This document shows positions 7,533-15,172 of a stretch of 43,874 bases of DNA, piece after piece. Position 1 is the stretch's first letter. Every line of letters starts with the position of its first letter. The position numbers and the translations under genes are program-made. A model generated the notes under the pieces. It had not been told where the DNA came from. It ran no database searches and worked only from the letters and a program-made list of their open reading frames with translations. Source of the stretch: Saprospiraceae bacterium UBA2329 (GTDB lineage: Bacteria; Bacteroidota; Bacteroidia; Chitinophagales; Saprospiraceae); contig DDUV01000051.1 in assembly GCA_002344975.1 (NCBI GenBank), positions 54,457-98,330 on the forward strand, written 5' to 3'.

Positions 7533-9226
7533 AGGTGCTGAAGTTCTTCCTGTAAGGTATGGCGTTCGGGGTATGCCTCCCGAATCATGGCCACCAACGG
7601 CTCGGCGATGGAGGAGGCGCCTTTGGCGTACAACTGCTCCACCATTTGCCGGATGCGCTGCGAGGGTTTGGGGCCGACGTGTCCGCGCAGGTATTGTTCC
7701 AAAACGAGCCGGTAGAGTTCGAGGATGTCGTTCGATTTTTCGGGCAGCAACAGCGGGCCGAATTCTGCCAGCAAATCGGGCGACCTGCACTCTCGCAAAT
7801 AGGCCAGCAATTCCTCCCGGCGCCCCTCCTCACTCAGCACCCCCGCGATGGCCTGCCGTTTGCGCGGCGAAAAGGGCAACTTGCGCAGGTACTCCAGCAC
7901 CTCCTCTGCAACGGGCCGGGCCGTCGCCGTGCGCAATGCCTGGTAATATTTGATTTCCAGCGTTTTATAATACCTCGTCCGGGCCAATTGGCTCACCTTG
8001 CTCATATCGTTTCGGCGCACGGCATCCAACAGGAGCCGCTCTTCCAATTCGGCGGCAATGTGCGGCGGCGGGTTTCGGCGCAGTCCTTCCTCTGCCAGCA
8101 TGACCATTTGTTGAAAATCCTCCCTGCCGGCAGCCTGTTGGACGGCAAAGAGCAGCACATCGGGCGCCGAGAGGTAGGTTTCCACCAATTGCCGGGCCTC
8201 TATTTCGCGGCCCAGATGCTCCAATCGGTTCAGTTGCAGCAGTACCAGAGCCGAGGGATCGCGGTTTTCGTTGAGGTAGCGGTCTATTTGTGCCGACAAC
8301 AAGACGCGCAGTTCCTCGTCTTTGTCGGGCGAGGTACACAGCGCGGCCAGCAGTCTGAAAAAAGGGCGGTCTAATTCATTGTTGCGGTACAACAGTTTTT
8401 TGCTTTCCTCGGCGGCATAGTTCCACAGCCCGTCGGTCAGATCGGGGGGCGCCTGTGTCATCGGTATGTCGAACAAAACCTGAAATGCCTGCCGGATGGA
8501 CTCGCGCAGCAGCACCTGGCGTTCGCCTGCTTTGCGCAAGAGTGGCGTCAGTTTTTCGATGATGCTCTGCGCCATGTCGGCAGCATCGGCCCAATGGCGC
8601 AACGCTGTGGCCTGCCGCGCCTGAGCGAGCATTTCGTCGGCTACGGAGGCAATTTTGCCTGCTCCCCGGTAGCTGATGCTGTTGTCGGCCTTGCGGGCCA
8701 TGCCAACGGCGCTGTCCAACAATTCCGAGAACTTGGCCTTGTTGTCCAATGCGGGTACCTCGGAAGCGAATCGGGTTTTGAGCGCAACGGCAAAAGCCCG
8801 ATTGCTGCGCGCATACTGCCGCACGAAATCGGCGAGATCATCAGGGCGAACATTGTTGAGAATGGACTGCGTGTCCAAGCTGCGGGCCGGGCGTTCTTTT
8901 TTTTGAGCGCGGGCGGCCTGTTTTTCGGCTTGTCGGTCGGTCAGCAGACGGCGCAAGGCCAACAAGGCGGCCGCCAGATGGGCGCATTGTTTGTCGGCCC
9001 GGAAGGCGGCGCACTCGCAAGAGGCTTGCTGCACTTTAGAGGGACTGATGCGCATTTCTACCTCCCAAGCCGTGCCGTCCTGCACCTCGGTGAGCCACAG
9101 GTGTCGCTCGGTTTCCAGCAAATGCCCTACACGGCCCTGTTCCAGCAGCCATTCGCCCTGCACTAAGCAGGATTCATCCAGATGTAATTCGACTTCAGCG
9201 AGTGGGAAGTTCATAATCCAAGACAA
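7529..9226 (-). CDS. SWIM zinc-finger domain protein
   Basis: The 565-residue protein has an N-terminal SWIM finger with the C-x-C...C-x-H pattern (CECAAF then QCAH, about residues 68-82). SWIM fingers bind DNA or proteins. The remainder is an alpha-helical, repeat-like scaffold rich in Leu and Arg, of the sort found in uncharacterised Bacteroidota SWIM proteins that lack the SNF2 helicase part. A molecular role cannot be assigned. The gene ends overlapping the rlmH start by four bases and starts 60 bases after the DUF3298-type gene, so the three minus-strand genes may form one transcript. A second in-frame Met at 9214 (MNFPLAEVE) is an equally credible start. Confidence 0.85.
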   Translation of the reverse strand: MSWIMNFPLAEVELHLDESCLVQGEWLLEQGRVGHLLETERHLWLTEVQDGTAWEVEMRISPSKVQQASCECAAFRADKQCAHLAAALLALRRLLTDRQAEKQAARAQKKERPARSLDTQSILNNVRPDDLADFVRQYARSNRAFAVALKTRFASEVPALDNKAKFSELLDSAVGMARKADNSISYRGAGKIASVADEMLAQARQATALRHWADAADMAQSIIEKLTPLLRKAGERQVLLRESIRQAFQVLFDIPMTQAPPDLTDGLWNYAAEESKKLLYRNNELDRPFFRLLAALCTSPDKDEELRVLLSAQIDRYLNENRDPSALVLLQLNRLEHLGREIEARQLVETYLSAPDVLLFAVQQAAGREDFQQMVMLAEEGLRRNPPPHIAAELEERLLLDAVRRNDMSKVSQLARTRYYKTLEIKYYQALRTATARPVAEEVLEYLRKLPFSPRKRQAIAGVLSEEGRREELLAYLRECRSPDLLAEFGPLLLPEKSNDILELYRLVLEQYLRGHVGPKPSQRIRQMVEQLYAKGASSIAEPLVAMIREAYPERHTLQEELQHL

Positions 9227-9286
9227 ACAGCAAAGGCGGCGGATTCGTTGTGGAAAGATGAATAAACTTCGCGCCCATTGCAGTCA

Positions 9287-10297
9287 TCAAAGCCTGATTT
9301 TCGACAGCGCCCCCAACTCCTCAAAGCTGAGGGTAACTTCCGTTGCGCCGTAAGCATAAGGCATGATTTCGTAAGGAACATAGTAGAGGAATATCCCCTC
9401 CTGTGTCAGGCCGTAATTGGCAGGCAGGGTGAATTTAAAAACATCGTCGAACGCAAAACCCTCGTTGAAGGCTTCTGCTTTGGCCTCGCGCACTTTTTTC
9501 TCTGCCAAGGCCTGTACTGCGGCCTTGTCGGTCACGAGATCGTCCCAAGTGAGGATTTTGCCCGTCTGCGCCTCGAAGGTACTCAGCGTCATGGTCGGGC
9601 TGCCATGCGCCCCGCCTATGTAAGTATTGCCGCTGATGGCGAGGGTGAGGTACTTGCCGTTGTTGAGTTCTACGCCGCTACCCGTCGAGGCTTCAAATGC
9701 GCCGGCCATCATAGCAGGTCCGCCGGCCTCTTTTTTAAAGTCATTGTGGATTTTGAAAAAAGCCTTGGCCGCCTCGTCGAGCGTGGCTGACTTGACCTCT
9801 CCCTCCGCATTTTCCAAAATAGAGAACAGGTATTGGTTGGTCCAGGCGGTGACAGCGTCCTGAAGGGCTTTTTCACCCTTCGTGACGGTGTGGTACATCA
9901 GGTCAATCCGGGCGCAGTCGTAGCGGTCGTCTTCCTCCTTATCGCAATCTGTACCCTGCTGTTGGCGGTATGCCTGTTGCTCCAGTGTGGGCGCCAGCTT
10001 GAGCAATTTCGCCGCTTCGACGGCTTCTGCTGCAATGGTTTCCACTTCCTGCCGGGCGCCCATGCCCACTTCGCCCACGAAATTGACGTCAATTTTTTCC
10101 GGCATGACGGCCATCTTGGCCAATGAATCCACCAGCATGGCCTTTAGTGTCTGGAAATCGGCTGCCGGTTGGCCGAAAACGGTCATTTCGCCGTTCTGTT
10201 TCACGGTGATGATGGCGTCATTCTTGCTGCTTTGGCAAGCTGCCAACAAAAAGAGACCTGCGAAAAGCAGGTAGTTGATGAAGCGCGGTGCTCTCAT
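9287..10297 (-). CDS. DUF3298/RsiV-like lipoprotein
   Basis: The 336-residue protein starts at MRAPRF, giving a clean lipoprotein signal with lipobox LLAAC around residue 18; the frame extends 19 codons upstream but that adds only polar sequence before the signal. The C-terminal half fits the DUF4163/DUF3298 layout: a segment with GNTYIGGAHGSP (about residues 225-240) and a terminal block containing YYVPYEIMPYAYGA. The family includes the periplasmic part of the anti-sigma factor RsiV, but no sigma factor is adjacent here, so it is probably a free-standing envelope lipoprotein. A strong promoter at 10391-10420 on the same strand supports transcription from this point. Confidence 0.85.
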   Translation of the reverse strand: MRAPRFINYLLFAGLFLLAACQSSKNDAIITVKQNGEMTVFGQPAADFQTLKAMLVDSLAKMAVMPEKIDVNFVGEVGMGARQEVETIAAEAVEAAKLLKLAPTLEQQAYRQQQGTDCDKEEDDRYDCARIDLMYHTVTKGEKALQDAVTAWTNQYLFSILENAEGEVKSATLDEAAKAFFKIHNDFKKEAGGPAMMAGAFEASTGSGVELNNGKYLTLAISGNTYIGGAHGSPTMTLSTFEAQTGKILTWDDLVTDKAAVQALAEKKVREAKAEAFNEGFAFDDVFKFTLPANYGLTQEGIFLYYVPYEIMPYAYGATEVTLSFEELGALSKIRL

Positions 10298-10390
10298 TGT
10301 ATGAAAAAGTTTAATGGTGAACGTAGGCATTTCAAAATGCGACCGGCATTCCAAAATCTGGCGGACTTCAGGATGTCATCGCTTTTGCCG

Positions 10391-10420
10391 CAAATGTAAG
10401 CATTGGTTTTGCAAAGACAA
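10391..10420 (-). promoter_or_regulatory. Bacteroidota sigma-ABfr-type promoter for the DUF3298 lipoprotein
   Basis: On the minus strand, TTG (10418-10420) is followed by a 19-base spacer and TACATTTG (10391-10398). This fits the TTTG-N19-TAnnTTTG consensus well. Transcription would begin near 10386, giving a leader of about 90 bases to the ATG at 10297. Confidence 0.75.
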
Positions 10421-10490
10421 TAGGCGCTGAGAAATCAGGGGAGGGTGGATGCCCTGCCGTCTATGTTCGCTGCCTCAAACGCCTCCACAT

Positions 10491-10760
10491 TGCTACCACC
10501 CGGCGAATCGCCACAGGCGGCAGGAAACCTGGTCGGAGTCCAACGAAGAGGGCCGCTGGCGGAAGTTCGGCTATGATGAAATCATCGCCAGAGACAAGAT
10601 GTGCTTAGACATCTCGTGGCTAAAGGATAGCTCCTTAGCCGATTTGGACAATCTGCCCGACCCTGACGTTTTAGCCGCCGAAATCATCGAGAATCTGGAG
10701 GCAGGATTGGAGCGCTTCAGGGCAGTTTTTGCGGGGTTGAAATCTTCAGCCGTTGGCTAA
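10491..10760 (+). pseudogene. hsdM: 3' remnant of a type I restriction-modification DNA methylase (hsdM)
   Basis: The frame encodes only the last roughly 90 residues of an N-6 DNA methylase. Hallmarks of the family's C-terminus are ANRHRRQETWSE, GRWRKFGYDEIIARDK and LADLDNLPDPDVLAAEI. The catalytic NPPY motif and SAM-binding core are absent, and the sequence before about 10491 no longer resembles the family. No hsdS or hsdR is present in the window. The fragment ends with its own stop at 10760 and is followed by a strong terminator and an integrase gene. This suggests that an earlier restriction locus was truncated, perhaps by the adjacent element. An ORF can be read from an ATG at 10449, but its first residues are not methylase-like. 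Confidence 0.75.
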
Positions 10761-10794
10761 ACTTTCGCATTGCTGAGCCCTGTCAGGTGGAAAC

Positions 10795-10834
10795 AAAGAA
10801 GCCCCGTCGCGCTGGCGACGGGGCTTCTTTTTTG
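10795..10834 (+). terminator. Strong intrinsic terminator after the hsdM remnant
   Basis: A perfect 16-bp stem (10795-10810 with 10815-10830) with a 4-base loop (GCTG) runs directly into a T-tract to 10833. It isolates the integrase promoter from upstream transcription. Confidence 0.9.
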
Positions 10835-10963
10835 TGGTCCCTGCAGTACCATTACCGATGACATGGATTGTCTTTGATTTTTTAAAAATTACTTGTAAAT
10901 CAATGATTTATGATTTTACAAGAGGCGCATTTTGCCCGCTTTTTAGACGAAAAAGGACATAAA

Positions 10964-11008
10964 TGTTGTACCATTTGTTGTACCATACCCTGTTTTCAAG
11001 TATCTTTG
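10964..11008 (+). promoter_or_regulatory. Integrase promoter with overlapping 11-bp direct repeat
   Basis: TTG (10978-10980), a 20-base spacer and TATCTTTG (11001-11008) form a good Bacteroidota promoter. Two perfect copies of TGTTGTACCAT (10964-10974 and 10976-10986) at a 12-base period overlap its -33 element. A factor bound to the repeats would be well placed to repress the integrase, or they may be integrase arm sites. Transcription would begin near 11014, only about 16 bases before the ATG at 11030. Confidence 0.6.
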
Positions 11009-11029
11009 TTCCACAAATATACCATTCTT

Positions 11030-12244
11030 ATGGCTACCTTCAAACTAACGCTTCGCACCGGAAGAACCAACAAAGGAGGAAAAGCGCCCATCTATCTGCG
11101 CATTACCAAGCATCGTACTCCTAAGCACATCTCGCTGAGTATTTTTGTAGAGCCCAGACATTGGGATCCGGACAAACAACGCCTGAAACCCTCGGCGCCG
11201 AATTCATCCCGAGTCAATGCCCTGTTGGCTCAAAAAGTAGCTGAAGCGGAGGGGAAAGCGGTAGAGATGGAAAGAGAAAACAAGCATGTTCGGGCAGGCT
11301 CGATCAAAGAGCACCTCATGGGAAAAGATATTCCTGAGTTTTTCGAGTACGCCGGTGAATATATCGAGAGAGAATACCTGCGCAAAGGGCAGATCAGCAC
11401 TTACAAAAGGTACAGGTCCACCATTGAAAAATTGAGCCAGTACTGCGAAGGCAAAAAACTGTACATGGATCACATGACGGTATCTTTTTTGAAAAAGTAT
11501 GAAGATCACCTGCGGCACTCGCTGAACAATGCGACCAACACGATCACCAAAGACCTCAAGTCGTTCCGGCGCATCATCAACAGCGCGATTGAAGACGATC
11601 TGTTTCCGTTCGACAAAAACCCTTTCCTGCGGTTCAAGCTGTCAACGGAAAAGGCAGAGAAAACCTATCTGACGGAATCGGAACTGAAAGCATTTGCATC
11701 GGTGCCTGTAGATGCCGGCAGCAAACGGGAGGTGCATCAGGATATGTTTGTCTTCGCCTGCTATGCGGGCGGAATCCGTATCTCCGATTTGCTGCAGCTT
11801 CGATGGAGCAACTTGGTGGATGGCACGCATTTGAGCTTTCAAACGCAAAAAACGAACACCACGATTCCGGTCAAAGTGCCCGACAAAGGTCTTGCCATCA
11901 TCAAAAAGTACAGGAAGCCCGACAGCCGTCCACAGGATTTCATCTTTCCGCTGTTCGACGCCAAAAAGGACTACTCCGACCCGGTGGAGCTGCTGAGGTC
12001 TATTTCCTCGGCCACCGCTTATGCCAACAAGGACATTGCCTACCTCACAGACGCCGCCGGCATCGAAAAAAAGGTGAGTTTTCATACATCCCGACATACT
12101 TTTGCTACTTTAGGGCTTCGAAAAGGCATCCGGATCGAGTATGTGTCCAAGCTGATGGGCCATGCCTCCGTGAAGACCACCGAAGTATATGCCAAAATCG
12201 TCAATGCCGAATTGGACAAGGCGATGGATGTGTTTAATGACTGA
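11030..12244 (+). CDS. Tyrosine recombinase / integrase
   Basis: The 404-residue site-specific recombinase has the usual Bacteroidota layout: an N-terminal arm-binding domain beginning MATFKLTLRTGRTNKGG, a SAM-like core-binding domain (about 100-205), and a C-terminal catalytic domain. Catalytic residues visible are Arg in GGIRISDLLQLRW, His and Arg in HTSRHTFATL, His in LMGHASVKTT and the nucleophile Tyr in TTEVYAKI. The frame opens 40 codons earlier at 10910, but the promoter's predicted start lies near 11014, so only the 11030 ATG would be in the transcript. It probably integrates and excises the island that follows. It ends 5 bases before the next gene. Confidence 0.93.
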   Translation: MATFKLTLRTGRTNKGGKAPIYLRITKHRTPKHISLSIFVEPRHWDPDKQRLKPSAPNSSRVNALLAQKVAEAEGKAVEMERENKHVRAGSIKEHLMGKDIPEFFEYAGEYIEREYLRKGQISTYKRYRSTIEKLSQYCEGKKLYMDHMTVSFLKKYEDHLRHSLNNATNTITKDLKSFRRIINSAIEDDLFPFDKNPFLRFKLSTEKAEKTYLTESELKAFASVPVDAGSKREVHQDMFVFACYAGGIRISDLLQLRWSNLVDGTHLSFQTQKTNTTIPVKVPDKGLAIIKKYRKPDSRPQDFIFPLFDAKKDYSDPVELLRSISSATAYANKDIAYLTDAAGIEKKVSFHTSRHTFATLGLRKGIRIEYVSKLMGHASVKTTEVYAKIVNAELDKAMDVFND

Positions 12245-12249
12245 AAAAA

Positions 12250-13137
12250 ATGAGTAATATGAGACCTTCCGCAGCAATTAACCTTCTCAGAGAGATTCAA
12301 ACCATCAGCATTAGGATTGAGTGTAAAATTGACGGGTATGATGATATGAACGGCTTCGATCTATACTTTTGTTCCGTTACGGGTATTAATGATTTAAGAT
12401 TTAAATTGAACAAAAAAAAGCAAAACGCGGCAATAGAGGCGTACAGTACTTTAATGGAGGACCTTTATCATAAGTTTGAAAAAGGAATTTCTAACTTCTT
12501 AGAAGTTGCCACAGGTAATGAGGATATATTAGCGAGGTTAGAGGAACTGAAATCTGAATTTATTGAAGCACAAAGTTTATTTGTCTTCCCGAATGAATAC
12601 AAGGAATACTTCGAGAATAATAGCTATTATTACAATAAAAATGCTCAAATATACGGCGGACTGCACAACAAAGAAGCCTGGGTATTTGATGCCGATCTTA
12701 TTTCTCCAATAATCAAAATACAGAAAAACACCTTGGATCGTGCAATAGAATTTATTGACATAAAAATAAAAGTATTATCGAGAGAAACTGGCACTCAGGT
12801 ATCAAGGCCACGATTGATTTGGAAAGAAAACTCAAATTTATTCTTTATTCTGTTTTCAGTAATGATAAGAGGCGGATATCTTAAAAAGGAAGAAAACAAT
12901 TCAGACTCTCTTGGGGAAATAGGGCCAATACTTAGAAGTGTATTTAATGTACCTATAACTATAGGCAGCAGGAAAGAATACGAACCCTCTACTTTTAACA
13001 AATACTTAGGTACAGGTAAATGGGTTGAAATAGAGGGGAATTCATATGAAGTTCGTAATGGTGAGAAGCTTGGTGAAACCTTTGAAAAGGTCGATCTTTT
13101 TCTAAAAGAAATTATTGGTGAGTTAGAAAAGCCGTGA
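12250..13137 (+). CDS. RteC-like protein of a mobile element
   Basis: The 295-residue protein starts 5 bases after the integrase stop. Its C-terminal part (about residues 188-250: LIWKENSNLFFILFSVMIRG, then a GPILRSVF stretch and SRKEYEPSTFNKYL) resembles the end of RteC-type regulators, which control excision of Bacteroides conjugative transposons. The N-terminal part is helical, with acidic and aromatic stretches and no motif I can name. Base composition is low (two lines counted gave 40% and 28% GC) against the GC-richer integrase, pointing to a separate origin. The assignment rests on remembered resemblance and should be treated as tentative. Confidence 0.5.
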   Translation: MSNMRPSAAINLLREIQTISIRIECKIDGYDDMNGFDLYFCSVTGINDLRFKLNKKKQNAAIEAYSTLMEDLYHKFEKGISNFLEVATGNEDILARLEELKSEFIEAQSLFVFPNEYKEYFENNSYYYNKNAQIYGGLHNKEAWVFDADLISPIIKIQKNTLDRAIEFIDIKIKVLSRETGTQVSRPRLIWKENSNLFFILFSVMIRGGYLKKEENNSDSLGEIGPILRSVFNVPITIGSRKEYEPSTFNKYLGTGKWVEIEGNSYEVRNGEKLGETFEKVDLFLKEIIGELEKP

Positions 13138-13157
13138 ATTTAGTCAAGGCTGGCTTG

Positions 13158-14190
13158 GGCGTTGTTGCGTGAATCGGAACAGTAGGTCGAGAGTTGTACT
13201 TTTGAAGTTGAAAAAAAACAAACAAACAACTTCGACCTATGGCAAAGGTGGCAACAACGAAACAACCGAGCAAATCAGCTGATCAAAAAGGGCAATACCG
13301 TGTAACGAACTAGGGCGAGTACAACAAGAGCTTAGTCAACAGAGGCAGTATAACGTTTTGGTTTGGTGAGTACTTGTAAGAGAACTGGTACTATTCCGGC
13401 CCCGAACATAGTGGCGGTCAGTTTGTGTATTCAGACGTGTGCATAGTGGGACTGCTGCAAATGAAAGCAGTATTCCGTTTTCAATATCGTCAATTAGAAG
13501 GCTTTTCGAGTTCGATTCTGAGCATGATGAAATTAGAATTGCAAGTAGCCCAGCTACAGCCGGATAAGTCGCCGGGTCGGGCAAGTAAACCTTCAATTGT
13601 CATTGCCCAAGTCAAATGGACCACTGTACATAGTATTTGATTCAACAGGACTGAAAGTGTATGGGGAAGGAGAGTCCCCGCCTGCCGGCCGGTAAAGTGC
13701 GCAAACATGGCATATCGAAGCGTCGCACCTGGCGCAAACTACACTTAGGCGTTGATGAAAAGACGGGGTTGATTCACGCTCGGATACTGACGGAAAATGG
13801 CACTGGCGATGGTGATTCACAGTAATTTTCGGAGTTACTGGAGCAGATGGAAAATCAGGTGGATCGGATAAGCGGAGATGGCGCTTATGATACGTGGGAA
13901 ATATGGTCCTTGCTCAAAGAGAAGGGAATAGAGGGAATCATCTCCCACAGGAGAACGCAGTTTGCTGGCTGGATAAAAAGGTCAGCTCATTGATATTGGG
14001 CCTAATGTTTGGTACAATCCCATTGGACAAAAAGAGTGGAAGCAACAAAGCGGTTATCATCGTCGTAGCTTATTCGAAACAGCCATGTTCAGATAAAAGA
14101 AGATTTTTGGGGCAGAGCTACGGTCCAGAAAGCTGGAAAATCAGATACGAATAGCATCTACTCACCTTAATCAACTACTTTTTGTTTATA
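13158..14190 (+). pseudogene. Decayed IS5-family insertion sequence transposase
   Basis: A transposase frame starting at the ATG at 13239 has in-frame stops after VTN and after FGEYL, then continues as YYSGPEHSGGQFVYSD. It shifts frame near 13575, resumes as VFDSTGLKVYGEGE, and is interrupted by about 17 extra bases before KVRKHG. It continues as SKRRTWRKLHLGVDEKTGL, hits another stop, then reads SGDGAYDTWEIW and ends as FGAELRSRKLENQ. The DDE residues are recognisable (Asp in DSTG, Asp in DGAYD, Glu in GAEL). A left end resembling the IS903-type terminal repeat GGCTTTGTTG lies at 13158-13175; no matching right end is visible. The element cannot make transposase. Confidence 0.8.
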
Positions 14191-14446
14191 GAATTCGTCT
14201 TTTCAGTTATCTTATAAACATTTTGCATTAAAAAGGACGAATAAACATACAACTCCGTGAGTATAAGAGAGGCTCCTATACGTACTTATATATATTAGCA
14301 ATTGAGGTTACACTTAGTCTTACCGAAAGTTCCCAAATCCAAGACAGCTTAAACCAAGTACAATTATTCTGTAAAACATAAATTTGGTCTAATGGTATGA
14401 ATATCAATTGTTTAGTATGTTTTGGGGGTGAAAAAATGATTATCTG

Positions 14447-14464
14447 AGAACTTGAGAAAGTTCT
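14447..14464. promoter_or_regulatory. Candidate operator, AGAACTT-N4-AAGTTCT
   Basis: A perfect inverted repeat with 7-bp arms and a 4-base centre is flanked by direct copies of CTGAGA (14444-14449 and 14463-14468). It sits about 40-55 bases upstream of the -7 box of the HTH gene, a reasonable place for a dimeric regulator. Confidence 0.4.
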
Positions 14465-14480
14465 GAGAATATTCCGAAGA

Positions 14481-14511
14481 TTAATATTAGCTGCTATTAC
14501 CCATACCTTTG
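14481..14511 (+). promoter_or_regulatory. Promoter for the HTH gene
   Basis: TTA (14481-14483), a 20-base spacer and TACCTTTG (14504-14511, followed by CA) fit the Bacteroidota consensus apart from the last base of the -33 triplet. Transcription would begin near 14517, about 70 bases before the ATG at 14590. Confidence 0.55.
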
Positions 14512-14589
14512 CACCGTGTTCAGAAATATTGGCGCCAATGACACCCTGAACCGAATAAATATTTTTTATATTTTATTAAAAAAAACAAT

Positions 14590-14895
14590 ATGATCAAAGC
14601 GGTTATGTTCTCTCCCGACGAATGGGAAGACATCCAGTCTAAGTTAGACTCCATCCACACCAAACTCGACAACATCCAAAAAAGCCCGGCCTTGCCGGAA
14701 CATTGGTTGTCGAACCGGGAAGTATCTGAACTCTTAGGAGTCACCAAGCGAACACTTCAACGGTACAGAGATGGCGGTGTGCTTCCTTTTTCCCATATAG
14801 GGGGGAAGATTTTCTACAAAGTCAGCGATTTGGTAAGAGTCCTGGACAAAAACTACTGCTCCGACTTTGCCAACGAAGGCAGCAAAAGAGCCTGA
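14590..14895 (+). CDS. Excisionase/MerR-type helix-turn-helix protein
   Basis: The 101-residue protein has an N-terminal helix (about 10-35) and a winged-helix DNA-binding domain of the HTH_17 excisionase type at about 43-92. Its signature is LSNREVSELLGVTKRTLQRYRDGG followed by the wing IGGKIFYKVSDLVRVL (each given in part). Proteins of this type are common on Bacteroidota integrative elements, where they act as excision factors or local regulators. The AT-rich start context (AAAAACAATATG) fits the phylum. Two perfect palindromes lie just downstream and an inverted repeat just upstream; either could be its binding site, which is inference. Confidence 0.85.
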   Translation: MIKAVMFSPDEWEDIQSKLDSIHTKLDNIQKSPALPEHWLSNREVSELLGVTKRTLQRYRDGGVLPFSHIGGKIFYKVSDLVRVLDKNYCSDFANEGSKRA

Positions 14896-14916
14896 TCCAA
14901 CAGGCCAATTACGGGA

Positions 14917-14947
14917 GCCGGATAATCCGGCAGGACTTATAAAGTCC
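14917..14947. repeat. Twin adjacent perfect palindromes
   Basis: GCCGGATAATCCGGC (14917-14931) and GGACTTATAAAGTCC (14933-14947) are separated by one base. Each is fully symmetrical around one or three central bases. They may be regulator sites, a recombination or mobilisation site, or tandem mini-hairpins in RNA; the sequence alone does not decide. Confidence 0.65.
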
Positions 14948-15098
14948 TTATCGACAAGCATTTATTAGTTTTCCAGTTTCTTCATTTTTTCATCTGCTTC
15001 ATTCAGCTGCCATCAGTTGAACAGCCTAAAGTATGCCTTTATGTGTCGTTTTCGCAGAGCGCGTTCACCGCCGATAGTTTGTGAACTACCAATTGTTG

Positions 15099-15121
15099 AG
15101 AGGGAGTTTGCTCCCTCTTTT
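15099..15121 (+). terminator. Intrinsic terminator before the ATPase gene
   Basis: An 8-bp stem (AGAGGGAG with CTCCCTCT) with loop TTTG is followed by a short T-run. It lies 52 bases before the ATPase start, so it either ends the HTH transcript or acts as an attenuator for the genes downstream. Confidence 0.6.
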
Positions 15122-15172
15122 CATTTGTGCCCATTCCTATGTAAATCATTTCTTCACTTCATTCACAAGATC

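Larger units (their letters stand above)
14191..14589. other. AT-rich intergenic region upstream of the HTH gene
   Basis: About 400 bases between the dead insertion sequence and the HTH gene contain no credible ORF. Two elements stand out near its end: an inverted repeat at 14447-14464 and a promoter-like sequence at 14481-14511. The rest is AT-rich without recognisable structure. Confidence 0.6.
14896..15172. other. Non-coding region with palindromes and a terminator, upstream of the ATPase gene
   Basis: The 277 bases hold two adjacent perfect 15-bp palindromes (14917-14931 and 14933-14947), an inverted repeat GTTCAC-N12-GTGAAC (15063-15086) and an intrinsic terminator (15099-15121). An ORF extending the ATPase upstream to 15017 crosses these and is not credible as coding. 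Confidence 0.65.

Noticed and set aside
7533..7790. Upstream extension of the rlmH frame
   Set aside because: It overlaps the SWIM gene in another frame and RlmH homologues begin at MKVEL.
10910..11029. Upstream extension of the integrase frame
   Set aside because: It lies upstream of the predicted transcription start near 11014 and crosses the promoter repeats.
14160..14190. Right terminal inverted repeat of the IS5-like element
   Set aside because: No reverse complement of the left end was found after the transposase remnant.
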